A stretch of DNA of 13,066 bases from Baffinella frigidus (lineage: Eukaryota; Cryptophyceae; Cryptomonadales; Baffinellaceae), in contig MU646452.1 of the NCBI GenBank assembly GCA_026770585.1, positions 476,611 to 489,676 on the forward strand, written 5' to 3'. A model generated the notes under the pieces. The model was not told the DNA's origin. It did not search any database and saw only the letters and a list, made by a program, of their open reading frames with translations. The position numbers were made by a program, and so were the translations under genes. Positions 1-6,694 of the stretch are shown here, in pieces (position 1 is the first letter of the stretch; the number at the start of each line of letters is the position of its first letter).

Positions 1-63
1 CCAAACCCCAAACCCCAAACCCCAAACCCCAAACCCCAAACCCCAAACCCTAAACCATAAACC
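1..63 (+). repeat. Telomere-like heptamer array (CCCCAAA variant)
   Basis: About nine heptamers, mostly CCCCAAA and ending in CCCTAAA, run directly up to the first EGF exon. The variant units and continuing coding-like sequence argue for the 3' part of an intron, not a chromosome end. Confidence 0.85.
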
Positions 64-72
64 GCACGTCAG

Positions 73-145
73 CACGCGACGTGCAGCAACACCGACGATG
101 GCTACGAGTGCGACTGCCACGTCGGATGGGAGCACCACGACACCG
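73..145 (+). CDS. EGF-like exon, C-terminal half-module, copy A1
   Basis: After a CAG acceptor at 70-72 the frame reads HAT then CSNTDDGYECDCHVGWE, ending HHDT before a possible donor at 146 (GTCCTA, weak). C-x-NT-x-x-G-Y-x-C-x-C-x-x-G-W is the second half of a calcium-binding EGF domain, with three of the six cysteines at the usual spacing. The exon is 73 nt, starting in phase 0 and ending with one base of the next codon. EGF domains act in extracellular or luminal binding. The first half would lie upstream of the window or be supplied by a B-type exon such as 1572-1624. The identification as EGF is firm; which copy is spliced is unknown. Confidence 0.72.
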
Positions 146-294
146 GTCCTAACCCCTAACCCCGAGCCTACCAAGCCTGTTGACTGATCCGAAGAAAACG
201 ATCCAAATCCAGTCTTGTGTAGTGAGTTAAGTCGGCGCCTATTCCTGATTTCTGGATATTTGTTAGAGAGGATTCGCCGGTGTCCCCGCGTCAG

Positions 295-367
295 CACGCG
301 ACGTGCAGCAGCACCGACGATGGCTACGAGTGCGACTGCGACGTCGGATGGGAACACCACGACACCG
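295..367 (+). CDS. EGF-like exon, C-terminal half-module, copy A2
   Basis: This is a second copy of the exon at 73-145, again preceded by CAG and 73 nt long. It reads CSSTDDGYECDCDVGWE and ends HHDT. It differs from A1 by only a few bases, including N to S and H to D changes, and all three cysteines are kept. The putative donor is GTCCGC at 368. Lying 222 bases downstream of A1, it looks like a recent exon duplication. It could be an alternative exon or part of a longer run of EGF modules. Confidence 0.7.
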
Positions 368-471
368 GTCCGCCCCAACCCTCTTCTTCTTTGTTACCCC
401 CAACCCTCTTCTTCTTTGTTAGCCTAGAACCGAGTGATCCAAAGGTCTTTGAGCCGTAAGACGTTCCCCGA

Positions 472-504
472 GACGATGGTTGGGAGCATCATGAAACTGG
501 TTCA
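472..504 (+). pseudogene. Fragment of EGF A-exon (copy A3)
   Basis: The frame reads DDGWEHHETGSP, matching the GWEHHDTG end of copies A1 and A2. The cysteine-bearing front part is missing and replaced by unrelated sequence. I see no acceptor in place, so this is probably a decayed copy. Confidence 0.5.
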
Positions 505-591
505 CCCCTTGAGGTCCTTTAGGGGGTTTTGTACTCCCAAGATAGACGGTGTAGGATTCGGCTGTTGACGTGCGAAAACACCTCTTCCTTC

Positions 592-636
592 TTGGAGTGC
601 GACTGCTACGATGGATGGGAGCACCATGACACCCAT
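592..636 (+). pseudogene. Partial EGF A-exon (copy A4)
   Basis: The frame reads LECDCYDGWEHHDT, the 3' two thirds of the EGF half-module with two cysteines. The C-x-NT-D-D-G front is absent and no AG acceptor sits at the usual place, so the copy appears truncated. The telomere-like array begins about 8 bases after it. Confidence 0.55.
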
Positions 637-642
637 CCGCCC

Positions 643-704
643 CCTAAACCCTAAACCCTAAACCCTAAACCCCAAACCTTGAACCCTAAACCCTGAACCC
701 TAGC
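643..704 (+). repeat. Telomere-like heptamer array
   Basis: CCCTAAA units, mostly intact, with CCCCAAA and CCCTGAA variants. Confidence 0.9.
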
Positions 705-743
705 GTGGACGTGACATTGCGGGACACGCGTTGCTTCCTTGCA

Positions 744-770
744 TGTCTCCGCGACCATGCTCAGTGTTCA
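744..770 (+). CDS. EGF-like N-terminal half-module, copy B1 (partial or diverged)
   Basis: The frame reads CLRDHAQCS, close to CLRDHASCH of copy B3 at 1572-1624. It extends upstream in frame through CFLA but lacks the NECHDINE start. GTGTTA at 773 could be a donor. It may be a diverged or truncated exon. Confidence 0.4.
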
Positions 771-889
771 CGGTGTTAGCATGCGAGCAAATCCGAACAG
801 ATTCGACCGTACCCAACCGCTGGGTGTTTCGGGAACACGAGGGTTAAGCTGAAACCCTAGAGTTCTCGCTGGCAGACGTGTCTACTGAG

Positions 890-1030
890 CAGCCACCGGG
901 GGCTTCACGGATACAGTCCATCCAAACGATTTGTACCAGAATCTTATCCATTGCCCTGGAACCTAACCGGCATTCTATCCGCGTTTCCCCCAGATATCCG
1001 GGGGGGACAGGAACTCGGCCGCTGCCTAAG
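890..1030 (-). repeat. Dispersed repeat, family 1, inverted copy
   Basis: The reverse complement is clearly homologous to 2985-3130. Shared blocks include a G-rich/C-rich short hairpin, the stretch AATGGATAAGATTC, ACAAATCGTTTGGA, and CCCCGGTGGCTGCT. Partial copies of the central block occur near 4207-4230 (-) and 4424-4450 (+). It is probably a non-autonomous mobile element; no transposase is visible in the window. Confidence 0.6.
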
Positions 1031-1085
1031 TGGTACCTCGAATTAGCTGAACACTGCACACGCCCTTTTGTGGCTTTTCCCCCCC

Positions 1086-1189
1086 TATCCCTTAAGTGAC
1101 CAGTAGGCTCATACGCTCTACCGTAGGGCCCTAGGACCTGCCTAGGGCTTCCACGGGCGATTATTCACCCGTTGGTCACTTAAGGGATA
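1086..1189. mobile_element. MITE-like element with 17-bp terminal inverted repeats
   Basis: Perfect 17-bp inverted repeats (TATCCCTTAAGTGACCA at 1086-1102 and its complement at 1173-1189) enclose about 70 bases with CTACCGTAGGGCCCTAGGAC. A related copy lies at 2391-2477. I see no clear target-site duplication. Confidence 0.65.
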
Positions 1190-1319
1190 TGTATACCGCG
1201 TGGGGGTGCCGGGTTTCCCCGTCTACGCTCTGGGGGGGGGCTCGAGGGGGCTGGTCCACTGCACACTCATGGGGTTGTAGCCGTATCAGGAAAACCTAAC
1301 CTCCACCTCTCCGCTCCAG

Positions 1320-1369
1320 GCAATGAATGCCATGACATCAACATCAAGTGCCTCCGCGACCATGCTTCC
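1320..1369 (+). pseudogene. EGF-like N-terminal half-module, copy B2 (broken 3' end)
   Basis: After CAG (1317-1319) the frame reads NECHDINIKCLRDHAS and then meets TGA at 1370, just where copy B3 has TGT CAC and its donor. The last cysteine and the donor are lost. Relative to B3 it has an extra ATC codon (INIKC instead of INEC), which breaks the calcium-binding signature. It is probably a decayed duplicate. Confidence 0.65.
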
Positions 1370-1378
1370 TGATCTGAA

Positions 1379-1567
1379 TAAACCCTAAACCCTAAAACTT
1401 GATCTAAATAAACCTTAAGCCCTAAAACCTAAACCCGAACCCCTAAACCCTAAACCCTAAACCCTTAATAAATCCTAAACCCTGAAACCTGAAACCTAAA
1501 ACCTGAAACCTGAAACCTGAAACCTGAAACCTAAAACCTAGAACCTAGAACCTAAAACCTAAAATCG
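1379..1567 (+). repeat. Telomere-like array with CCTGAAA and CCTAAAA sub-domains
   Basis: It opens with CCCTAAA units, then gives a homogeneous block of ACCTGAA units and then CCTAAAA/CCTAGAA units, ending at the acceptor of the EGF exon at 1572. Confidence 0.85.
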
Positions 1568-1571
1568 CCAG

Positions 1572-1624
1572 GCAATGAATGCCATGACATCAACGAGTGC
1601 CTCCGCGACCATGCTTCGTGTCAC
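1572..1624 (+). CDS. EGF-like exon, N-terminal half-module with DINEC motif, copy B3
   Basis: This is the best-bounded EGF exon. It has CCAG before 1572 and GTAAGC at 1625. After two bases completing a codon the frame reads NECHDINECLRDHASCH. D-I-N-E-C is the calcium-binding signature of EGF_CA domains, followed by the expected cysteines. The start phase (two bases, GC) complements the single G that ends the A and C exons, giving a Gly codon, and its phase-0 end matches the phase-0 start of those exons. B plus A or C therefore forms a repeatable phase 1-1 EGF module. The product is probably secreted or on the cell surface. The intron after it starts directly in telomere-like sequence. Confidence 0.8.
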
Positions 1625-1634
1625 GTAAGCCCTG

Positions 1635-1816
1635 CACCCTAAATCCCAAACCCTAAACCCTAAACCCTAAACCCTAAACCCTAAACCCCAAATCCCAAAC
1701 CCCAAACCCCACACCTCACACCCCAAACCCCAAACCCCAAACCCCAAACCCCAAACCCCAAACCCTAAACTCCAAACCCTCAACCCTAATCCCTAACCCC
1801 TAAATCCTAAACCCTC
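1635..1816 (+). repeat. Telomere-like array filling an intron
   Basis: CCCTAAA units pass into a CCCCAAA block and back. The array fills the space between the donor at 1625 and the acceptor CAG at 1819-1821. Confidence 0.9.
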
Positions 1817-1821
1817 GGCAG

Positions 1822-1875
1822 CACCCTGCCTACTGCCGGAACACCCAAGGCTCCTTCGAATGCTACTGCACGGGG
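1822..1875 (+). CDS. EGF-like exon, C-terminal half-module, copy C1
   Basis: After GGCAG the frame reads HPAYCRNTQGSFECYCTG. C-x-NT-x-G-S-F-x-C-x-C-x-x-G is the canonical second half of an EGF_CA domain. It starts in phase 0 and follows exon B3 by one intron, so B3 plus C1 would build one domain. No donor is visible at the expected place (GGGGAAAAG instead of AGGTG), so this copy may not splice correctly downstream. Confidence 0.68.
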
Positions 1876-1982
1876 GAAAAGCGAGATTTAATAAGTTGAT
1901 AAACCGACGGCGCACGCTAGGGGGAGGGATGCACCCCTGATCCCCGTGATATCGCGCAGTAACAAGACCAAACGCGGTCATT

Positions 1983-2050
1983 TGTGTGAAAATTACTACA
2001 CATCGCCCTACTTGTAAAAGAACCCCGGTTTTAAAATAGTCTCTTTTTGG
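1983..2050. repeat. Copy of the AAATTACTACACA dispersed repeat, family 2
   Basis: GTGTGAAAATTACTACACAT, then TTGTAA..AGAA and TTTTAAAATAGTC, is matched closely at 7993-8066. Shorter matches occur at 7838, 8104 and 2905. The same core ends the stems of the hairpins at 3681-3800 and 8598-8722. Confidence 0.6.
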
Positions 2051-2107
2051 CCTCGAGTGGGCAGTCTGTGCACCCCTCTTGAACTTTGAAACCATGACCC
2101 TCTGCAG

Positions 2108-2162
2108 GTTTTGGCTTACTGCCGGAACACCCCCGGCTCTTTCGAATGCTACTGCACCCCAG
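2108..2162 (+). CDS. EGF-like exon, C-terminal half-module, copy C2
   Basis: It follows TCTGCAG (2101-2107) and reads VLAYCRNTPGSFECYCTPG, with donor GTGCCG at 2163. The spacing of the three cysteines and NTPGSF are textbook EGF. It has the same length from the acceptor as C1 and ends with one base of a Gly codon, matching the phase of the B exons. It lies 286 bases downstream of C1. It differs from C1 at the first residues and in Q to P. As it keeps both splice sites, it is the more likely functional copy. Confidence 0.74.
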
Positions 2163-2247
2163 GTGCCGTTTCCAACCCTTCCTGAGAGAGTATGCACCCT
2201 TTCCGTCCGAGCAGGCCCCTCCTGTCGCAGAATGTAGGAGCTTCTAC

Positions 2248-2345
2248 ATCTCTCTCTCTTCTCTCTCTTCTCTCTCTCTCTCCCTCTCTCTCCCCTCTCT
2301 CTCCCTCACCCTCTCTCTCTCTCTCGCCCTCTCTCTCTCCCTCTT
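2248..2345 (+). repeat. CT microsatellite
   Basis: Almost pure pyrimidine (CTCTCT with CCCTCT interruptions) for about 100 bases, directly after the last EGF exon region. Confidence 0.92.
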
Positions 2346-2390
2346 CCCCACCAGCCTGCCGGCCGGGCCCGTCGTGGGGCGTTTGAGGCG

Positions 2391-2515
2391 CCATACGCCC
2401 TACGGTAGGGCCCTAAGACCTACATAGGGCGAGTTAGGGCGAATATTCGCCCGTCCCGTCCGCCACTTAAGGGATAGGGGGGGGGGGGTCACAAAGAGCG
2501 AGTGCAGTGTTCAGC
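2391..2515 (-). mobile_element. Second copy of the 1086-1189 MITE-like element with its flank
   Basis: CATACGCCCTACGGTAGGGCCCTA...CACTTAAGGGATA matches the interior and right end of the element at 1086-1189. Beyond it, a run of G and GTGTTCAGC is the reverse complement of the left flank of the first copy (GCTGAACACTGCAC at about 1047-1060). The two copies are therefore inverted, and the real unit is larger than the TIR-bounded core. Confidence 0.55.
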
Positions 2516-2670
2516 GATTTCAAGGGAGATTGCACCGGTGTCCCAGTCCCACCTCTCTCTTCTGCATGTGGGTAACATGCAGAACCTTCCCCGTTACTAG
2601 ACCCTCCCAACCTTGCCCATTACTAGAGCGTACGCCCTGTCTTTCCGTCCCACTTAGCAACCACCGGTGC

Positions 2671-2700
2671 CTTTCTCTCCCGGATTTCCGGGAGAGAAAG
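2671..2700. other. Perfect 14-bp hairpin
   Basis: CTTTCTCTCCCGGA at 2671-2684 is the exact complement of 2687-2700, with a two-base loop. It may be a small relic of an inverted-repeat element. Confidence 0.6.
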
Positions 2701-2984
2701 TGACTTTGGGAATCGGTCTAATGTTGATTCTCACCCGGGAAACACGCCAACAGTCTAGAACCTCAGGAAAGGCCTTCTCCTGTTGCGGACAGTAGGATCC
2801 CTTCGATTTCCATGTTAGCACACAGTGCTTGACCTCTGCAAGAACAGCACGGATTTGAGCACTACAGCATTTTCAAAACGCTGATACCCTGTGCCAAGTA
2901 GGCATTTGTGTAGTAACTTTCATAACTTTTGCCACTAGGGTGTTCCAGCCGGAACAGGTGAAAATCGCTGATACCCTGCGGCCT

Positions 2985-3130
2985 GCCGCTTAGCAGCGAC
3001 CGAAGATATTTTCCCCCGGATTCTCGGGGGAAATTCCGGTTGGAATCCATAGCAATGGATAAGATTCCGGCACAAATCGTTTGGACTGAATTCGTGAAGA
3101 CCCCGGTGGCTGCTAAGTGGCTCCGGTGGC
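2985..3130 (+). repeat. Dispersed repeat, family 1, direct copy
   Basis: It is homologous to the reverse complement of 890-1030. It includes a hairpin (TTTCCCCCGGATTCTCGGGGGAAA, split here as arms TTTCCCCCG and CGGGGGAAA) and ends in a 20-bp near-perfect tandem duplication of CCGGTGGCTGCTAAGTGGCT at 3103-3142. Confidence 0.6.
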
Positions 3131-3680
3131 TGCTGAGTGGCTCGCGCTTCCGAGCAGGCTTGGAGGGGGACAGGACCTACTGCTCGTCTGAAGCCTACAC
3201 GGTCCGCTCCAACCCATTGTTCCACCTTATCCTCTTGTTTGTTCAGAAGGGTGAGCGTAGGTCTTGAATTGGATACGCCAAGAAACAAGAAGGTGGAAGA
3301 AACAATTTGTGGAGCTTAAGATGTCGAATTTGTGAACTGACCGCAATTCCCGATTTCCCTCTAGTGATTCCGCGTAGTACCTACTGCTCGTCTGAAGCCT
3401 ACATGGTCCGCTCCAACCCATTGTTCCACCGTATTATTGTTCATCGCTCCAACCCAGTTCCATCCTCTTTTCCCCCAGAAGGGTGGGCTTGCATCTTGAG
3501 TGAAATCGTTTGGAGGGGGTTAGGTCCTACTGCTCGTCCGAGGCCTAAACGGCCCAACCCATTTTTATCTTCGTATACGTTGTACACTCGGTGATATATG
3601 ACTCTGGGTAGGTGACTCTCTAGAGCATCTTTCTGTGCTCGCGTGTCGCCTCCAACCAACCCTGAGTCTATCATCCGGGG

Positions 3681-3800
3681 AAACCTATTTTTCTTTCACT
3701 TACTGGCAACGAAAGTTGCTACACAAATGCTTTAACAGTGCTAGTAAGAACGAAGTGTGTCGTAATTTTCGTTGCCAGGGAATGAAAGAAAAATTGGTTT
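3681..3800. mobile_element. Foldback MITE-like element, family 2
   Basis: Arms of about 45 bp (3681-3725 and 3756-3800) match at roughly 38 positions. They contain ATTTTTCTTT and CTGGCAACGAAA followed by a TTACTACACA-like end. The same blocks, in the same order, build the arms of 8598-8722, so the two are one family. No coding capacity. Confidence 0.75.
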
Positions 3801-3893
3801 CTCGTAATAAAGTTCCACCCTCTTGTTGTTTCGGAGGGGGGCAGGACCTGCTGCTCGTCCGAGGCCTACACAGTCCACTCCAAACCCAGTTTC

Positions 3894-4055
3894 ATAGGCT
3901 AACGTCCTGAAAATGGGGTAGTTAGGCATACGGCATTGCCTAGGACCTCCTACCGTAGGCCGAGGGATCCTAGGACCAAAAAGTCTCGGCCTACGGTAGG
4001 AGGTCCTAGGCAATGCCGTAGGCCTAACTACCCCATTTTCAGGCCGTTACCCTAT
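3894..4055. mobile_element. Large near-perfect inverted repeat (71-bp arms, 20-base loop)
   Basis: Positions 3894-3964 and 3985-4055 are reverse complements with three mismatches that I can count; the inner 55 bases carry only one. The loop is 3965-3984. Inner arm sequence CTACCGTAGG resembles the interior of the MITE-like element at 1086-1189. It is probably a foldback element or MITE. It is long enough to form a stable cruciform in DNA or a double-stranded RNA stem if transcribed in an intron. Confidence 0.85.
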
Positions 4056-4769
4056 TTAGTTCCACCTTATTGTTTTTTCGCTCCAAACCCAGTTCCAACT
4101 TATCGTTTTTTCGCTTGGAGGAGAACAGGACCTACTGCTCGTTTGAAGCCTACACGGTACCCTCCTACCTCATCGTGCCCCTTCACAGATCCTATCTCAG
4201 AAACTGTCCATCTAAACGATATCTGGTACAAATCAAAGAGTTTCAAAACTTTCAATGTACAGAATGGCTCCAAAACCCACTGAACTCTGAGATTGAATCT
4301 ATGGAGGGACGCGATGAAACCCAGTTGCACCCTCTTGTTTGTTTAGAAGGGTGGGCTTCTATCTTGAATTGAATACCCCAAGCGGAAACAAGCCACGGGA
4401 TTTTCATACACACTCGTTCGCAATAGATGGCTTATCTTGGTACAAATTCTTTTTAAAAAACATTGTAGCGCCCAGGAAGAGCTCCAATTCCCAACACTTT
4501 TGGCGAGTTTCCCGGGTAGAATCAACTTTACCTGAAGATCGTGTAGTAAAAATGAGATATCGACTTATGACCTGGCGCGGAGGGTAGAACATGTCCACCC
4601 TCTTGGAAATTCCGTGAATCAAAAACAGAAGTGTCCAGATTCAAGATATCCTTGCTTGTAGAATTGAAGATATCCCTGCTCGTAGATTGTGAATTCAAAT
4701 CGCAATTCAGGTGAGTTATATATCCTCTTGCATTTCCAGAAAGATTGTGACTTGTAAATTGGATTTCAG

Positions 4770-4840
4770 GTGAGGACGGTGCTGGACGTCAACCTGAGCT
4801 TCGTTGAATTCGAGGCGGCGTGGAACTGCACCGCCCACAA
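4770..4840 (+). CDS. Unidentified exon D1 (VNLSFVEFEAAWNC)
   Basis: After GGATTTCAG the frame reads VRTVLDVNLSFVEFEAAW then NCTAH, with donor GTAAGG at 4841 leaving two bases of a Lys codon. The exon is 71 nt. An almost identical copy lies at 5058-5116. I do not recognise the family. NCT is a possible N-glycosylation site, in keeping with an extracellular product. The exon's end phase fits the start of the exon at 5763 (AA plus G gives Lys). Confidence 0.62.
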
Positions 4841-4934
4841 GTAAGGACCCCCCCCACCCATCGAATCGTTGACGCCGATCCCGATAACTCAAACTTGAGG
4901 AAGCCAAAACCTGAAACCCCTGAGACCTCACGGC

Positions 4935-5420
4935 GATCCCCAGACCTCAAAAGCAAAAACCCAGAAACACGCAAAAGGCCACACCCCTGCACCTGAGGCT
5001 GTCTCACACACCCTCGCGCTGCGCACACACCCGCACACCCTTGCACACCCTGGCGTGGTGGAAGTCAACCTGAGCTTCGTTGAATTCGAGGCGGCGTGGG
5101 ACTGCACCGCCCACAAGTAAGGACCCCCAAACCCTGAAATCGATTTCATCCCCAGACCTCAAAAACAAAACCATCGATCCCCAGACCTCAAATACAAAAC
5201 AATCCCCAGACCTCAAAAGAAAACCCCAGAAACACGGTCAGGACGTCAAACCCCTGCGCCTGAGGCTGTGCACGCTACACCCGGAGCGCTGAGGAAAGGT
5301 TTGGCACTCCTGCAGAATCCACGGCTCCAACCCAGAAACACTTACACGACGCCAAACCCCTGTACATCAGACTGAGCACGCTACATCCGGAGCGCTGAGA
5401 TCAGGTAGGGTAGCCCCTGC
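4935..5420 (+). repeat. Nested tandem repeats around exons D1 and D2
   Basis: Two patterns recur. ATCCCCAGACCTCAAAA occurs near 4936, 5150, 5177 and 5202. A longer block CCCAGAAACAC ... CCTGAGGCTGTGCACGCTAC...GGAGCGCTGAG starts at 4960 (diverged), 5225 and 5331. Together with the D copies they suggest duplication of a unit of about 265-276 bases, with later partial copies. Confidence 0.65.
5058..5116 (+). CDS. Duplicate exon D2
   Basis: From 5064 to 5127 it matches 4788-4851 with one difference (AAC to GAC, Asn to Asp, which removes the NCT glycosylation site). It includes the donor GTAAGG at 5117. The 5' edge differs and I see no good AG acceptor immediately before it, so it may be a partial duplicate or use a distant acceptor. 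Confidence 0.5.
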
Positions 5421-5617
5421 AGAATACTAGCCCCTCACGCCCTAGGTCATTCGAGACGACTCGGATGACACGCCAGGTATTAGTATGCTGATTTATTGTA
5501 ATAAATCAGAGATTCTCCGTTTTGCCGAGCCAATCTCGTCGCCAAACAACAGGTATGCAAGTACAGTTCGTTGGAGAGAAATCCTTTTCTTAACAATGAT
5601 TCTTTCAATACGAACAG
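5421..5617. other. Interval with a short relic of exon F
   Basis: CAACAGGTATGCAAGT at 5548-5563 matches the acceptor and first codons of the F exons at 5618 and 5763, but the similarity stops after about five codons. Nothing else is recognisable here. Confidence 0.35.
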
Positions 5618-5670
5618 GTATGCCAGCTTCCTGCTCGGAAAAGGCGGCGCCGGGACAGCGAGCGCCATGG
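5618..5670 (+). CDS. Unidentified exon F1 (YASFLLGKGG)
   Basis: After GAACAG the frame reads, following one base, YASFLLGKGGAGTASAM, with GTGTTT at 5671 as a possible donor. The first 34 bases are repeated at 5763. The end phase (one extra base) does not suit the next exon at 6075, whereas the second copy's does, so F1 may be an alternative or non-functional copy. No family is recognised; the Gly/Ala-rich end is not diagnostic. Confidence 0.48.
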
Positions 5671-5762
5671 GTGTTTTGAATTCCCTTTTTCCCGGTAGCT
5701 TTCGATCTACCTTCCTAAGTAAACCTGTAACACTGAGAAGCTGTCGAATTCGCTTTCCTCAG

Positions 5763-5805
5763 GTATGCTAGCTTCCTGCTCGGAGAAGGCGGCGCCGACA
5801 CCGAG
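5763..5805 (+). CDS. Unidentified exon F2 (YASFLLGEGG), apparent GC donor
   Basis: After CTCAG the frame reads, following one base, YASFLLGEGGADTE. There is no GT where the exon should end. The sequence is GAG followed by GCAAACCC and then telomere-like repeats. A GC-AG intron starting at 5806 gives a phase-0 junction with the exon at 6075 or 6310. K to E and other changes separate it from F1. Confidence 0.52.
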
Positions 5806-5808
5806 GCA

Positions 5809-6070
5809 AACCCTATACCCTAAACCCTAAACCCTAACCCCCAAACCTAAACCCTAAACCCTCAACACTCAACACTCAACCCTAAACCCCAAACCCCAAA
5901 CCCCAAACCCCGAACCCCAAACCCCAAACCCCAAACCCCAAACCTCAAACCCTAAACCTTAAACCCTAAACCCCCAAACCCCAAACCCCAAACCCCAAGC
6001 CCTAAAACCCCAAACAGTAAATAATAAATAACAAATAATAAACCCTAAACCCCAAACCTTAAACACTAAA
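5809..6070 (+). repeat. Telomere-like array filling an intron
   Basis: CCCTAAA, CCCCAAA and CCCTCAA blocks run from the presumed GC donor at 5806 to the acceptor GCAG at 6071-6074, interrupted only by a short AT-rich patch near 6015-6040. Confidence 0.9.
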
Positions 6071-6074
6071 GCAG

Positions 6075-6125
6075 GAGTCGATGCTCCTGGCTGAGACGGC
6101 GCTGTTCGAGATGAACGGGACGACG
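6075..6125 (+). CDS. Unidentified exon G1 (ESMLLAETALFEMNGTT)
   Basis: A 51-nt, 17-codon exon in phase 0, bounded by GCAG and GTGAAC. It reads ESMLLAETALFEMNGTT; NGT is a possible N-glycosylation site. It is repeated without change at 6310-6360, while the flanks differ outside about 60 bases. No family is recognised with confidence. Confidence 0.62.
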
Positions 6126-6222
6126 GTGAACCCTGAAGCCTAAACCCTAAACACTAAATCCTGAACATTAAACACTAAACACTAAACACTAAACACTAAA
6201 CACTAAGTCCTAAAACCTTAAC
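6126..6222 (+). repeat. Telomere-like array with a CACTAAA sub-domain
   Basis: It begins at the donor GTGAACCC of exon G1 and contains six or more consecutive ACTAAAC units around 6170-6205, a variant rare elsewhere in the window. Confidence 0.88.
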
Positions 6223-6309
6223 CAGACACGAACAGGGCTAGGGTTATGTTCTTTCAAATTCGGTCTACGTCCTTTTAAATTGGTATCTTTATTTTGGTTA
6301 GAATATTAG

Positions 6310-6360
6310 GAGTCGATGCTCCTGGCTGAGACGGCGCTGTTCGAGATGAACGGGACGACG
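6310..6360 (+). CDS. Identical duplicate exon G2
   Basis: All 51 bases equal those of 6075-6125, including the GTGAAC donor at 6361; the acceptor is TTAG at 6306-6309. Sequence identity without a single silent change points to very recent duplication or gene conversion. Because the phase is 0-0, including one or both copies would keep the frame. Confidence 0.62.
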
Positions 6361-6662
6361 GTGAACCCTAAAACCTACACCCTCAGCCCTACGCTTAAAC
6401 TCTGAACCCTGAACCCTAAACTCAAACTCTAAACCCTAAACCCTAAACCCTAAACCCTATAACCTAAAACCTAAACGCTGAACACTAAACACTAAACAAT
6501 AAACCCTAAACCCTTTTCAATAAACCCTATCCTTAACCCTAAAACCTAAACCCTTAAACCCTCAACCCTCAAACCCAAACCCAAAACCCAAAACCCCAAA
6601 ACCCCAACTCAAAACACCCCAAACCCAAAACACTCAACCCTAAACCCTAAACCCTAACACAG
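6361..6662 (+). repeat. Telomere-like array forming a whole intron (302 bases)
   Basis: From GTGAACCC to CCCTAACACAG the interval is made almost only of CCCTAAA-type units and their variants (CCTAAAA, CCCAAAA, CTCAAAC). Both splice signals lie in or at the edge of repeat units. Confidence 0.88.
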
Positions 6663-6694
6663 GTGGCGTTGTTCGCTTGCTTCCCCTTCCAGGG
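6663..6694 (+). CDS. Micro-exon H (VALFACFPFQG)
   Basis: A 32-nt island between ACACAG and GTCAGA. It reads VALFACFPFQ plus two bases, phase 0 in and two bases out. It fits exon G before and exon I after (GG plus G gives Gly). It is the only non-repeat sequence in nearly 680 bases. The alternative is that it is not spliced in. A hydrophobic patch with one Cys; no family recognised. Confidence 0.5.

Larger units (their letters stand above)
3170..4380 (+). repeat. Cluster of five copies of a CTACTGCTCGTC repeat, family 3
   Basis: The block ACCTACTGCTCGTCTGAAGC plus CTACACGGTCCGCTCCAACC recurs near 3174, 3379, 3526, 3846 and 4130, in the same orientation, with copies diverged by a few bases. 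Several are followed by CCCTCTTGTTTGTT.AGAAGG-like sequence (3228, 3470, 4330). One copy pair is interrupted by the hairpin at 3894-4055. Confidence 0.7.
2700..4769. other. Repeat-element zone without convincing exons
   Basis: This gap of about 2 kb contains no island with both coding character and splice sites that I would defend. The small open frames here read through dispersed repeats. It holds the family 1 repeat, at least five copies of a GCTCGTCYGA-containing repeat, two hairpin elements and an AT-richer stretch at 4380-4769. The phase mismatch between the exons at 2162 and 4770 leaves room for one missed exon. Confidence 0.55.

Noticed and set aside
1-63. A real chromosome end (telomere) at the left edge
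   Set aside because: The units are variant (mostly CCCCAAA), the array is short, ten similar arrays occur inside the window, and exon-like sequence follows at once. The cut of the window more likely falls inside an intron.
3741-4283. Open frames with mirrored peptides MPRTSYRRPR on both strands near 3936-4013
   Set aside because: They are simply both arms of the inverted repeat at 3894-4055 and carry no protein-like sequence outside it.
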